From Spirosoma aerolatum (lineage in GTDB: Bacteria > Bacteroidota > Bacteroidia > Cytophagales > Spirosomataceae), in contig NZ_CP020104.1 of the NCBI RefSeq assembly GCF_002056795.1, forward strand, positions 5,961,501 through 6,025,500: a stretch of 64,000 nt of DNA, in the 5' to 3' direction. Below the pieces are notes generated by a model. The model did no database searches. It saw only the letters and a program-made list of their open reading frames with translations, and was not told the DNA's origin. Of the stretch, positions 44,501 to 51,876 are shown piece after piece (positions within the stretch are counted from its first letter, which is position 1; each line of letters opens with the position of its first letter). Made by a program: the position numbers and the translations under genes.

Positions 44501-44855
44501 AGCTCGGGTAAAAGATTCATGGTTGCCTACGCACACCAATACAACGGTGCCCATTTTCGAGAGTGCGTCGAACTTCAGCACCAACACCCAGCCCAACTCC
44601 TACTACGTAGAGAACGGTTCGTATGCCCGGATGCAGTACCTGACCCTGGGGTATACTTTCCCCTCGACGATCCTCAACAAGATCAACATGAATCGGCTGC
44701 GTATATCGTTATCGGCTACCAACCTGTTCACCATCACCAAATACACGGGTATGGACCCAGGTGTAGGTGGCTCGGCGGATACCAACTTCGGTATCGATGT
44801 GGGTAACTACCCCGTTCAGCGTGGCTACAACGTTGGCTTAAGCTTCGGGTTCTAA
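41571..44855 (+). CDS. SusC/RagA family TonB-linked outer-membrane protein
   Basis: About 1094 residues. The Met at 41571 begins a signal peptide ([16 protein letters not shown]), so upstream in-frame Mets (41481, 41535) are rejected. Then a carboxypeptidase-like domain ([52 protein letters not shown]), a plug domain ([47 protein letters not shown], then [20 protein letters not shown]) and a large beta barrel ending [10 protein letters not shown]. It forms the outer-membrane transporter of the SusCD complex and needs TonB. No FecR or sigma factor sits beside it. Codons end in C/G far more often than in neighbouring genes, suggesting strong expression. Confidence 0.95.
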   Translation: [1094 protein letters not shown]

Positions 44856-44945
44856 TAGGCTATGTAAGAAAGGTTAGTCTGTTTGCATAATCTGACTAAC
44901 CTTTCAAAGAATCACCTTGATATCTTTTTAAGGCTCAAAAGCACA

Positions 44946-46682
44946 ATGAAAACACTGATTACCAAAGGCACGCTGACCGCCACTCTGCTGATGGCCGTCT
45001 CTTTTGCCTGTACCGACAAATTCCTGGAAGTGCCCGCCACCGGACAGCTATCCGGTGCCCAGCTTACGACTAAAGCGGGTCTGGATGGTCTGCTGATGGG
45101 GGCCTACGCCCAGCTCAACGCCCGGGGCTTCTCCCAGTCAGCCAGCTCTTTCAACTGGGTGCGGGGTAGCGTATCTGGGGGCGAAGCCAACAAAGGCTCC
45201 AACTCCGGCGACTTTAACGCCCTGACTCCCTACGAAACCTACCAGCTCCTGCCCTCCAGTGGTGAAGTCAACGCCAAATGGAATGCCATGTATGAAGGGG
45301 TGGCTCGCTGTAACTCCGTACTCCGTTCACTCGGCTCTGCCGGATCGGATGTGACGGCCGCTCAAAAAACGGGACTTCAGGCTGAAGCCCGCTTTCTGCG
45401 AGGTCACTACTATTTCGAACTGAAACGGAACTTCAACATGGTGCCCTTCATCGACGAAACCGTCGATTACGGCACCGGCATCGAGAAAGTAGCCAACAAT
45501 GCCGACATCTGGCCCAAGATCGAAGCCGACTTCAAGTTCGCGCAGGATAACCTGCCCGCTACCCAGTCGTCCGTGGGTCGGGCCAACAAGTGGGCCGCGA
45601 TGGCCTATCTGGCGAAGACCTACCTCTACGAGAAGAAGTACACGGAGGCCAAGGCCCTCTTCGATCAGGTCATCACCAGTGGGGTTACCAGCAATGGCCT
45701 GAAGTATAAATTGCTGGATAACTATTCGGACAACTTCAATGCCGCTAAAGACAACGGTTCGGAGTCCGTGTTTGCCATCCAGGCCGCTGCCAATGCCGGT
45801 AGCTCGGATAACGCTAACCCCGATCTGGTGCTGAACTTCCCTTACAACACGGGTTCGAATGGTCCGGCTGGGTGCTGCGGATTCTTCGCTCCCAGCTTCG
45901 AATTAGCTAACTCGTTCCGGGTCGACGCCAAAGGCTTACCGCTGCTGGATGGTTCCTATAACACGGGCGCTAATCAGCTGAAAACCGACCAGGGGATTGC
46001 CTCTAGTGCGGCTTTCACCCCCGATGCGGGTCCGGTCGATCCTCGTCTGGATTGGTCAATTGGCCGTCGGGGCATCCAATACCTGGACTGGCAGCCTCAC
46101 CCTGGTCTGGACTGGATTCGTGACCAGAGCTTTGCGGGTCCTTACTCCCCCAAGAAGTTCGTCTTCTACAAGTCACAGGATAAGGTGCTGACCGATGGTA
46201 GCTCGTGGACGGATGGTTACTCGGCCATCAACTACAACATCATCCGGTTTGCCGATGTGCTGCTGATGGCGGCAGAATGTGAAGTCGAAGTAGGCAGTTT
46301 AGCAACCGCCACCAACTATGTCAACATGGTGCGCACACGAGCAGCTAACCCTGCCGGTTTTGTAACCCAGAATGGCAAGCCAGCGGCTAACTATGTGATC
46401 AGCAATTATCCAACGTTTGCCGATAAAGCCACGGCTCGTGCCGCTGTTCAGTTCGAGCGGAAGCTGGAGCTATCGGGAGAAGGTCACCGGTTCTATGATC
46501 TGGTTCGTTGGGGCACAGCGGCCACGGTACTGAACGCCTTCCTGGCTTATGAGAGCAAGCTGTTGCCGACGGCTTATTCGGGTGGCAAGTTCACGGCAGG
46601 ACGTGATGAGTATCAGCCCATTCCGCAAACCCAGATCGACTATCAGGGTAAGGATGTGCTGGCACAAAACCCCGGCTACTAA
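44946..46682 (+). CDS. SusD/RagB family nutrient-binding lipoprotein
   Basis: About 578 residues. The Met at 44946 begins a lipoprotein signal with Cys22 (MAVSFAC), so the frame upstream is rejected. The SusD N-terminus (TDKFLEVPATGQLS), TPR-like middle (LRGHYYFELKRNFNMVPFIDETVDYGTG) and C-terminal RagB part (RKLELSGEGHRFYDLVRWG, IPQTQIDYQGKDVLAQNPGY) are complete. It caps SusC as a lid and binds the substrate. Substrate class is not predictable; no hydrolase is linked to the pair here. The same C-ending codon preference as in susC is seen. Confidence 0.95.
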   Translation: MKTLITKGTLTATLLMAVSFACTDKFLEVPATGQLSGAQLTTKAGLDGLLMGAYAQLNARGFSQSASSFNWVRGSVSGGEANKGSNSGDFNALTPYETYQLLPSSGEVNAKWNAMYEGVARCNSVLRSLGSAGSDVTAAQKTGLQAEARFLRGHYYFELKRNFNMVPFIDETVDYGTGIEKVANNADIWPKIEADFKFAQDNLPATQSSVGRANKWAAMAYLAKTYLYEKKYTEAKALFDQVITSGVTSNGLKYKLLDNYSDNFNAAKDNGSESVFAIQAAANAGSSDNANPDLVLNFPYNTGSNGPAGCCGFFAPSFELANSFRVDAKGLPLLDGSYNTGANQLKTDQGIASSAAFTPDAGPVDPRLDWSIGRRGIQYLDWQPHPGLDWIRDQSFAGPYSPKKFVFYKSQDKVLTDGSSWTDGYSAINYNIIRFADVLLMAAECEVEVGSLATATNYVNMVRTRAANPAGFVTQNGKPAANYVISNYPTFADKATARAAVQFERKLELSGEGHRFYDLVRWGTAATVLNAFLAYESKLLPTAYSGGKFTAGRDEYQPIPQTQIDYQGKDVLAQNPGY

Positions 46683-46704
46683 GCTAATCAAGACTAGTTT
46701 TTAC

Positions 46705-46736
46705 AAAAAAGCCACCCAATCCCGGGTGGCTTTTTT
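46705..46736 (+). terminator. Intrinsic terminator of the susCD operon
   Basis: A6 GCCACCC (46711-46717), short loop, GGGTGGC (46724-46730), T6: a classic intrinsic terminator of 7 GC-rich bases plus A6/T6, 22 bp after the susD stop. Confidence 0.85.
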
Positions 46737-46795
46737 GTATATAAACATTATTAGGAAGCACCGGTTATTTTTATACATCAAAACATACTAACGTT

Positions 46796-47056
46796 ATGGC
46801 TAATCATAAAACCACAGACCAACCAGGCTCCAATGATATGCAGCCTAATCGGGAACGAACACGCAACCAACAGGCACACGACACAAGTGGTCAACGACCC
46901 AACGCCGAGCAAACGATGACAAATGCCAACAAAAGCAAGCAGGGGCCAGAAAACGAACACATGCATCAGGAGATGAGCAAAGCCGAGCTTGCCGATGAAC
47001 GGGGTGGCCATGGTCACTCAGGTCATAGCGGCAACCGTAACGGAAGCCGTAAGTAA
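46796..47056 (+). CDS. Small hydrophilic disordered protein
   Basis: An 86-residue, very hydrophilic protein without hydrophobic core, signal peptide or membrane segment. It is rich in N, Q, H, G and K, and its last third reads ELADERGGHGHSGHSGNRNGS, with a GGHGHSGHSG patch that could bind metal. The composition resembles stress-related, intrinsically disordered proteins (KGG/con-10-like), but the match is general only. It lies between susD and mutS2 with hairpins on both sides. Confidence 0.6.
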   Translation: MANHKTTDQPGSNDMQPNRERTRNQQAHDTSGQRPNAEQTMTNANKSKQGPENEHMHQEMSKAELADERGGHGHSGHSGNRNGSRK

Positions 47057-47060
47057 TGCC

Positions 47061-47097
47061 GAATGCTGAATGATTCTACAAAAATCATTCAGCATTC
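47061..47097. terminator. 15-bp perfect hairpin
   Basis: GAATGCTGAATGATT (47061-47075) and its complement (47083-47097), loop 7 nt, after the small hydrophilic protein gene. A terminator is likely. Confidence 0.7.
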
Positions 47098-47198
47098 CCC
47101 TTCCTTGAACCCACTTATATTCTCTTCTGTTATCTATTTAGTAAATATGGTAATACACGAAAGCTTATAGCACTTTTACTGCTGAACAAACTGATTAA

Positions 47199-49646
47199 AT
47201 GCTTTACCCAAATACCTTAGAGGTTAAACTAGGTTTTGATTCTATCCGTGAACGGCTTAAAGAAGCCTGCGTGAGTCCACTGGGACAGGATTATGTCGAA
47301 AAAATCCGATTCACGGATAATACCCAACTAATTGATAAATTACTCCGTCAGACTACTGAATTCAAACAGATTGTTCAGTACGAACCTGATTTTCCAACTA
47401 GTAATTATATTGATGTTCGCCCCCATCTAAGCCGTGCGCGTGTAGAAGGACTCGCCCTAACAGAAGCCGAATTCTTTGATCTTAAATTAGCTCTTCGAAC
47501 GGTTCAGGATTGTTTACGCTTTTTAACCCGGCATGCAGATACCCACCAAAGTGATTCAAAGCGTGACGAAGTCAGTAATTTCCCGTTTTTACGAGAATTA
47601 GCAGGCCCCGTTAGCCTTGACAAAAAACTGACTGATTCACTTGAGCGGGTAATCGACGACCGAGGTAATGTTCGGGACTCAGCTTCGCCAGAACTAGCCA
47701 GTATCCGTCGGCGAATAATTGGTGAGCAAGCCAATCTTCGAAAACGACTTGATAGCATTCTACGGCAGGCCAGGCAAAACGGCTGGATACCCGACGACCT
47801 TTCCCTAACCGTACGTGGTGGACGTTTAGTCATTCCAATTGCTGCCGAACACAAACGTAAGATTAAAGGGTTTGTCCATGATGAATCACAGACTGGTCAG
47901 ACTGTCTTTCTAGAGCCTGCCGAAGTTTTCGATGCCAACAACGAAATCCGTGAGCTTGAATACGAAGAGCGACGTGAGATTTACCGGATTTTATTGGCTC
48001 TTACTGATCAAATCCGCCCACATCTGGATGACTTACGCAAAGCGGTTAATTTCCTGGCCCAGATTGATTTCATTCGGGCAAAGGCCAAATTAGCAGTTCA
48101 GTTGGAGGCTTCCATGCCCAAATTACTGGAGCGGCCCCTTGTGAACTGGACAAATGCCCGGCACCCTCTACTCTACCTGTCGTTCATGAAACAGGGAAAA
48201 ACAGTAGTCCCACTACAGGTTCGACTGGATGAAAAGGCCCGAATCCTCATTATTTCCGGGCCGAACGCTGGAGGTAAGTCAGTTGCTCTCAAAACGATTG
48301 GCCTACTGCAGTATATGCTCCAGTGTGGGCTCTTAGTCCCTATGGAAGATTACTCGGAAATGGGCGTTTTTCAGAATTTATTTATCGACATTGGCGATGA
48401 GCAATCCCTGGAAAACGACCTGAGTACCTATTCATCACACCTGACCTCCATGAAGCAGTTCCTGATTGGAGCCAATAAACGTACCTTATTTCTGATCGAC
48501 GAATTTGGTACGGGTACCGAACCTGGCCTGGGTGGAGCTATTGCCGAATCTATTCTGGAAGATCTGGCCAAATCAGGGGCCTACGGCGTTATCAATACGC
48601 ACTACACCAACCTGAAAGTTATGGCCGACAAAACGCCGGGGTTGGTCAATGGAGCCATGCGATTTGATGGTGAACATCTCGAACCACTCTATCAATTAGA
48701 AATTGGTCGTCCAGGCTCATCATTTGCGTTTGAGATTGCCCAGAAAATCGGATTACCGAAAGGTGTAATTGACCGGGCGAAAGAAAAACTGGGGACTCAG
48801 CAGGTTAACTTTGAGAAATTACTGAAAGAACTGGATATTGAAAAGCGGGTGTTCTCCGAAAAGAACCTGGAAATCAGTATTAATCAGCGGAAACTTGCTC
48901 AGCAATTAGCTGAATACACAGCCCTGAAAACCCGTCTGGACAATGAACAGAAGAAGATCGTTAACGAGGCTAAGCAAAAGGCGAAAACCCTCGTTCAGGA
49001 AGCGAATCAGCGCATCGAAAACACCATTCGGGAGATCAAAGAGAACAAGGCTGAACGCATAGCTACTAAACAGGTTCGGCAGGAATTAGAGCGTTTTGAG
49101 CAAAAAGAACTCAAGCCAGAACCTATCCTTGCTGAAGCCCCAAAACCCCTCGAGGAAGAGTTCGAGAAAGATAACGGTGCCATCGCCGTAGGAAGTTACG
49201 TTCGGATTACCGGACAAAATGCCATTGGTGAAGTCATATCACTTCGGGGAAAAGATGCTGAAATTCGCATTGGTGACCTGAAATCGACTATAAAGCTTAA
49301 CCGTCTTGAAAAAGTCAGCCGAAAAACGTTTAAAGACGCTACAGAAGTCCGTGATGACCGGCCTCGAAGCCAGGGCGTCGATATGAACGAGAAAATGCAG
49401 AACTTTAGCTTTAACCTCGACATTCGGGGCAAACGTGGCGAAGAAGCGTTGGGAGAGGTCGATCGTTTTTTCGACGACGCGCTAATGCTCGGCTACCCCG
49501 AATTACGCATAGTACATGGTAAAGGCGACGGTATCCTGCGAACCCTCGTTCGAAATCATCTGCGCGGCTATAAACAGGTAGCCCGAATGGAAGATGAACA
49601 CGCCGACCGAGGTGGTGCAGGCGTTACTATTGTGAAAATGAAATAA
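47199..49646 (+). CDS. mutS2: Endonuclease/ribosome-rescue protein MutS2
   Basis: An 815-residue MutS2. The ATPase core has Walker A GPNAGGKSVALKTIGLL (about residue 352) and LIDEFGTGTEPGLGGAIAESIL, with the MutS-type TYSSHLTSMKQF. The coiled-coil clamp is residues about 510-650 (LEISINQRKLAQQLAEYTALKTRLDNEQKKIVNEAKQK). The C-terminal Smr domain (LDIRGKRGEEALGEVDRFFDDALMLGYPELRIVHGKGDGILRTLV) is complete. MutS2 lacks the mismatch domain; in Bacillus it acts on collided ribosomes (renamed RqcU), which would connect it to RqcH nearby. Confidence 0.95.
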   Translation: MLYPNTLEVKLGFDSIRERLKEACVSPLGQDYVEKIRFTDNTQLIDKLLRQTTEFKQIVQYEPDFPTSNYIDVRPHLSRARVEGLALTEAEFFDLKLALRTVQDCLRFLTRHADTHQSDSKRDEVSNFPFLRELAGPVSLDKKLTDSLERVIDDRGNVRDSASPELASIRRRIIGEQANLRKRLDSILRQARQNGWIPDDLSLTVRGGRLVIPIAAEHKRKIKGFVHDESQTGQTVFLEPAEVFDANNEIRELEYEERREIYRILLALTDQIRPHLDDLRKAVNFLAQIDFIRAKAKLAVQLEASMPKLLERPLVNWTNARHPLLYLSFMKQGKTVVPLQVRLDEKARILIISGPNAGGKSVALKTIGLLQYMLQCGLLVPMEDYSEMGVFQNLFIDIGDEQSLENDLSTYSSHLTSMKQFLIGANKRTLFLIDEFGTGTEPGLGGAIAESILEDLAKSGAYGVINTHYTNLKVMADKTPGLVNGAMRFDGEHLEPLYQLEIGRPGSSFAFEIAQKIGLPKGVIDRAKEKLGTQQVNFEKLLKELDIEKRVFSEKNLEISINQRKLAQQLAEYTALKTRLDNEQKKIVNEAKQKAKTLVQEANQRIENTIREIKENKAERIATKQVRQELERFEQKELKPEPILAEAPKPLEEEFEKDNGAIAVGSYVRITGQNAIGEVISLRGKDAEIRIGDLKSTIKLNRLEKVSRKTFKDATEVRDDRPRSQGVDMNEKMQNFSFNLDIRGKRGEEALGEVDRFFDDALMLGYPELRIVHGKGDGILRTLVRNHLRGYKQVARMEDEHADRGGAGVTIVKMK

Positions 49647-49656
49647 TTTACCGATC

Positions 49657-49723
49657 ACGGTATTTGGTTCATGGTTTAAAATTGACTTTCTCTTACGTCA
49701 GCCCACCGTATACCAAATACCGT
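49657..49723. repeat. 12-bp inverted repeat, family C copy 3
   Basis: ACGGTATTTGGT (49657-49668) pairs with ACCAAATACCGT (49712-49723); the right arm continues TAAACC, echoing the TTTACGGT unit of copies 1 and 2. Located between mutS2 and the HAD gene. Confidence 0.55.
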
Positions 49724-49741
49724 AAACCTTGCACCTAAACG

Positions 49742-50404
49742 ATGAAAGCTGTAATTTTTGATATGGATGGCGTGCTGGTCGATACCAACCCACACCACCG
49801 GATTGCCTGGGGCGAATATTATCAACGAAATGGGAAAAGCCTGAGTGATGACGACTTTGTTCAGTATGTTTCTGGGAAACACAACAAAGATATAGTCGCT
49901 CATTTGTTTGCCAATCAACCACTTACTCATGAAGAAATCCTCCGGCTGAGTAACGAGAAGGAAGCCCTGTTTCGGGAGCTATATAGCCCGGTGATTACAC
50001 CCGTCGCTGGTTTAATCCCATTCTTACAAGCCCTTCAATCCGCCGGTATTCGGATGGCGGTAGCGACCTCGGCCCCTGCTGAAAATTTAGATTTTGTCGT
50101 CGACACGCTGAATATTCGGCCCTATTTCGACGCCTTACTCAACGAAAGCATGGTCAGCCATCCCAAACCCGATCCGGAAATTTACCAGAAAGCCATGGCT
50201 ATGCTTGGCGTTGAACCTGCCGAAAGTGTCATTTTTGAGGATTCGATGACGGGCATTCAGGCGGCTAAGGCGTCGGGAGCAACCGTAGTTGGCATGGCTA
50301 CCACCCAAACGCCCGACGAGTTACGCCCATTCGTAGACGACACGGCCCATGATTTTACCGAATTAAACCTTGACCGCATCCAGCGGCTAGTTAAAGTTTT
50401 TTAG
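49742..50404 (+). CDS. HAD superfamily phosphatase, beta-phosphoglucomutase-like
   Basis: A 220-residue HAD hydrolase. Asp7 and Asp9 form the nucleophile pair in FDMDGVLVDTNPHH; a helical cap follows; motif 2 is in MAVATSAPAENL; and motif 4, in PKPDPEIYQKAMAMLGVEPAESVIFEDSMTGIQAAKASGATVVGM, carries the lysine and acidic cluster. Similar proteins are beta-phosphoglucomutases or 2-deoxyglucose-6-phosphate phosphatases; the sugar cannot be specified. Its stop meets an AT-rich region downstream. Confidence 0.88.
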   Translation: MKAVIFDMDGVLVDTNPHHRIAWGEYYQRNGKSLSDDDFVQYVSGKHNKDIVAHLFANQPLTHEEILRLSNEKEALFRELYSPVITPVAGLIPFLQALQSAGIRMAVATSAPAENLDFVVDTLNIRPYFDALLNESMVSHPKPDPEIYQKAMAMLGVEPAESVIFEDSMTGIQAAKASGATVVGMATTQTPDELRPFVDDTAHDFTELNLDRIQRLVKVF

Positions 50405-50612
50405 AAAAGGAGGACTTTAATTATCATAATAAGTTTTCTAAAGATATAGTTGTTTTTCAACTCCATCTGGTTTACTAGTAGAGCTATATCCGATAAAAAC
50501 TTTGAAAAATCTGTAGCGTCTATTATATTTGTATCAACAGTACACGCCACGCTACCCATAAGAACAGCGTCCCAGGGCGTGTCTTTTGCTTTTATAAGCA
50601 ATCTCCACTGCT
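50401..50612 (-). other. Antisense open frame opposite the abi leader
   Basis: A minus-strand frame of about 70 codons (TTG or internal ATG start) ending at TAA 50401-50403, reading KQWRLLIKAKDTPWDAVLM... LSDIALLVNQMELKNNY. It looks protein-like, is AT-rich like the abi gene and overlaps the predicted abi promoter and leader. It may be a remnant, a small protein or chance. Low confidence. Confidence 0.25.
50501..50531 (+). promoter_or_regulatory. Promoter of the Abi_2 gene
   Basis: TTTG at 50501-50504 and an exact -7 box TATATTTG at 50524-50531, spacer 19 bp. Start of transcription is expected about 50537-50540, leaving a leader of about 100 nt before the ATG at 50641. Confidence 0.65.
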
Positions 50613-50613
50613 T
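50538..50613 (+). ncRNA. Structured leader, candidate antitoxin RNA or attenuator
   Basis: A hairpin of 12 bp with a 5-nt bulge: ACACGCC-ACGCT (50542-50553), 12-nt loop, AGCGT (50566-50570), bulge CCCAG, GGCGTGT (50576-50582). It is followed by the U-rich CUUUUGCUUUU (50583-50593), so it looks like a terminator, and by a smaller hairpin AAGCA/TGCTT (50596-50613). A structured RNA between the promoter and a HEPN-type toxin gene recalls RNA-antitoxin systems. Function is inference only; no expression data. Confidence 0.45.
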
Positions 50614-50640
50614 TTCAAGTATATTTTATGAGCTATATAC

Positions 50641-51549
50641 ATGTATAATAAAGGGGCTCTTACAATAGAACAACAAATCAACCAATTAAAAGAGCGTGGA
50701 TTAAAGATCACTGAACAGGATAACGCATCTCATTTCCTTAGTCAAATTAGTTATTATAGATTAGCTGGCTACTGGTGGCCAATGCAGGAAGATAAAGTAA
50801 CTCATACGTTTAAGCCTAATAGCCGCTTTTCGGATGTAATTGCACTGTACGACTTCGATAGGAAATTAAGAATACTACTATTCGATATTATCGAAAAGAT
50901 AGAAATAAGCTTAAGGACAAAATTAATATACCATCTATCAAATGACGAAGACCCTTGGTGGTTCCAAAATACAAGCTTATTTCAAAATACCAGTGAGTTG
51001 GTTAAATCTCTTTTTATACTAGACGAAGAGATCGAACGCTCAAAAGACATATTTATTAAAGAGCACAAGAGAAAACATAAAGATGACTTACGATTCCCTC
51101 CTGCATGGAAAACTCTTGAGCTAACAAGCTTCGGCAGTTTATCAAGATTATATGGTAACCTTAAAAATAACATCAAGGCTAAAGACACAATAGCTAAAGA
51201 ACTTGGTACAGTTAATCATACTTTTTTACCTAGCTGGCTCCAGTCTATTGCTCAAATAAGGAATTTCTGCGCTCACCATAGCAGACTATGGAACCGAAAT
51301 CTACCAGGTAAACCTAAGCTACTGCCAAATCCTCCCAATCGATGGATTAAGGATATACCTAAGGAAAATGAATTCCCTATGCTGTATGTGCATTTATGCT
51401 GCATGAAATATCTATTAAATGTTATAGACCCTGAGAACCAATTTAAGGAAAGATTGGCAGGGCTACTGGTAGAATACCCAAACGTTGACCCTAATGCTTT
51501 AGGCTTAAAACCTGATTGGCAGAACGAACCTCTGTGGAATAAAGTATAG
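50641..51549 (+). CDS. Abi_2 family (AbiF/AbiD-like) HEPN-type protein
   Basis: A 302-residue cytosolic protein. The family opening is QQINQLKERGLKITEQDNASHFLSQISYYRLAGYWWP and the core is FSDVIALYDFDRKLRILLFDIIEKIEISLRTKLIYHL. Near the C-terminal third, RNFCAHHSRLWNR (residues 207-219) gives a HEPN RNase motif, Arg207-x4-His212. Abi_2 proteins are phage-abortive-infection or toxin-like RNases. The gene is visibly more AT-rich than its neighbours, which fits acquisition. It has its own promoter and structured leader and no protein antitoxin partner. Confidence 0.85.
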   Translation: MYNKGALTIEQQINQLKERGLKITEQDNASHFLSQISYYRLAGYWWPMQEDKVTHTFKPNSRFSDVIALYDFDRKLRILLFDIIEKIEISLRTKLIYHLSNDEDPWWFQNTSLFQNTSELVKSLFILDEEIERSKDIFIKEHKRKHKDDLRFPPAWKTLELTSFGSLSRLYGNLKNNIKAKDTIAKELGTVNHTFLPSWLQSIAQIRNFCAHHSRLWNRNLPGKPKLLPNPPNRWIKDIPKENEFPMLYVHLCCMKYLLNVIDPENQFKERLAGLLVEYPNVDPNALGLKPDWQNEPLWNKV

Positions 51550-51876
51550 AGACCTAGATCTCATAATTCACGTTAAAGCAGGCATTTAAGAAACCCATTT
51601 TGATATGGCTGATATGTATTTTACTTAGCATTTTCGAATTCATCTATCTCGGCTTTCAATTAAAGCTGTAAGCTTCTGACAGTTTCAATCTAGGATGAAA
51701 CTACAACTTAAAGTTTTTTAACAGCATTGAACAGGAGGAATCAGTATTTTTGCTGATTCCCACATCAGAAAATGGGTTGTCATTTGTGGCCATAATTAGT
51801 CGTAACCCGAAAGACAGACCATTAAACCTTACTTGATTAGCCTAGTCAAAACCAAACACGTATTATTCGGTTCGCG
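51550..51876. other. Intergenic region downstream of the Abi_2 gene
   Basis: 327 bp without a convincing gene. It holds a perfect 8-bp hairpin, GGAATCAG (51737-51744) with CTGATTCC (51753-51760), and a 6-bp pair GTTTCA/TGAAAC further upstream. It may contain the end of the acquired insert and the promoter of the next gene. No -7 box of good quality was seen. Confidence 0.4.

Noticed and set aside
44456..44806. Plus-strand 116-residue frame inside susC
   Set aside because: It lies in another frame of the highly C-rich susC coding sequence and shows no domain.
50513..50582. Pseudoknot formed by GTAGCGT (50513-50519)/ACGCTAC (50549-50555) and ACACGCC/GGCGTGT
   Set aside because: The first arm lies between the -33 and -7 boxes and so upstream of the predicted transcription start. 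It would not be in the abi mRNA; the simple bulged hairpin is preferred.
50450..50668. Plus-strand 72-residue frame across the abi promoter and start
   Set aside because: It starts at a TTG within the promoter region, overlaps the Abi_2 start in another frame and has no recognisable composition.
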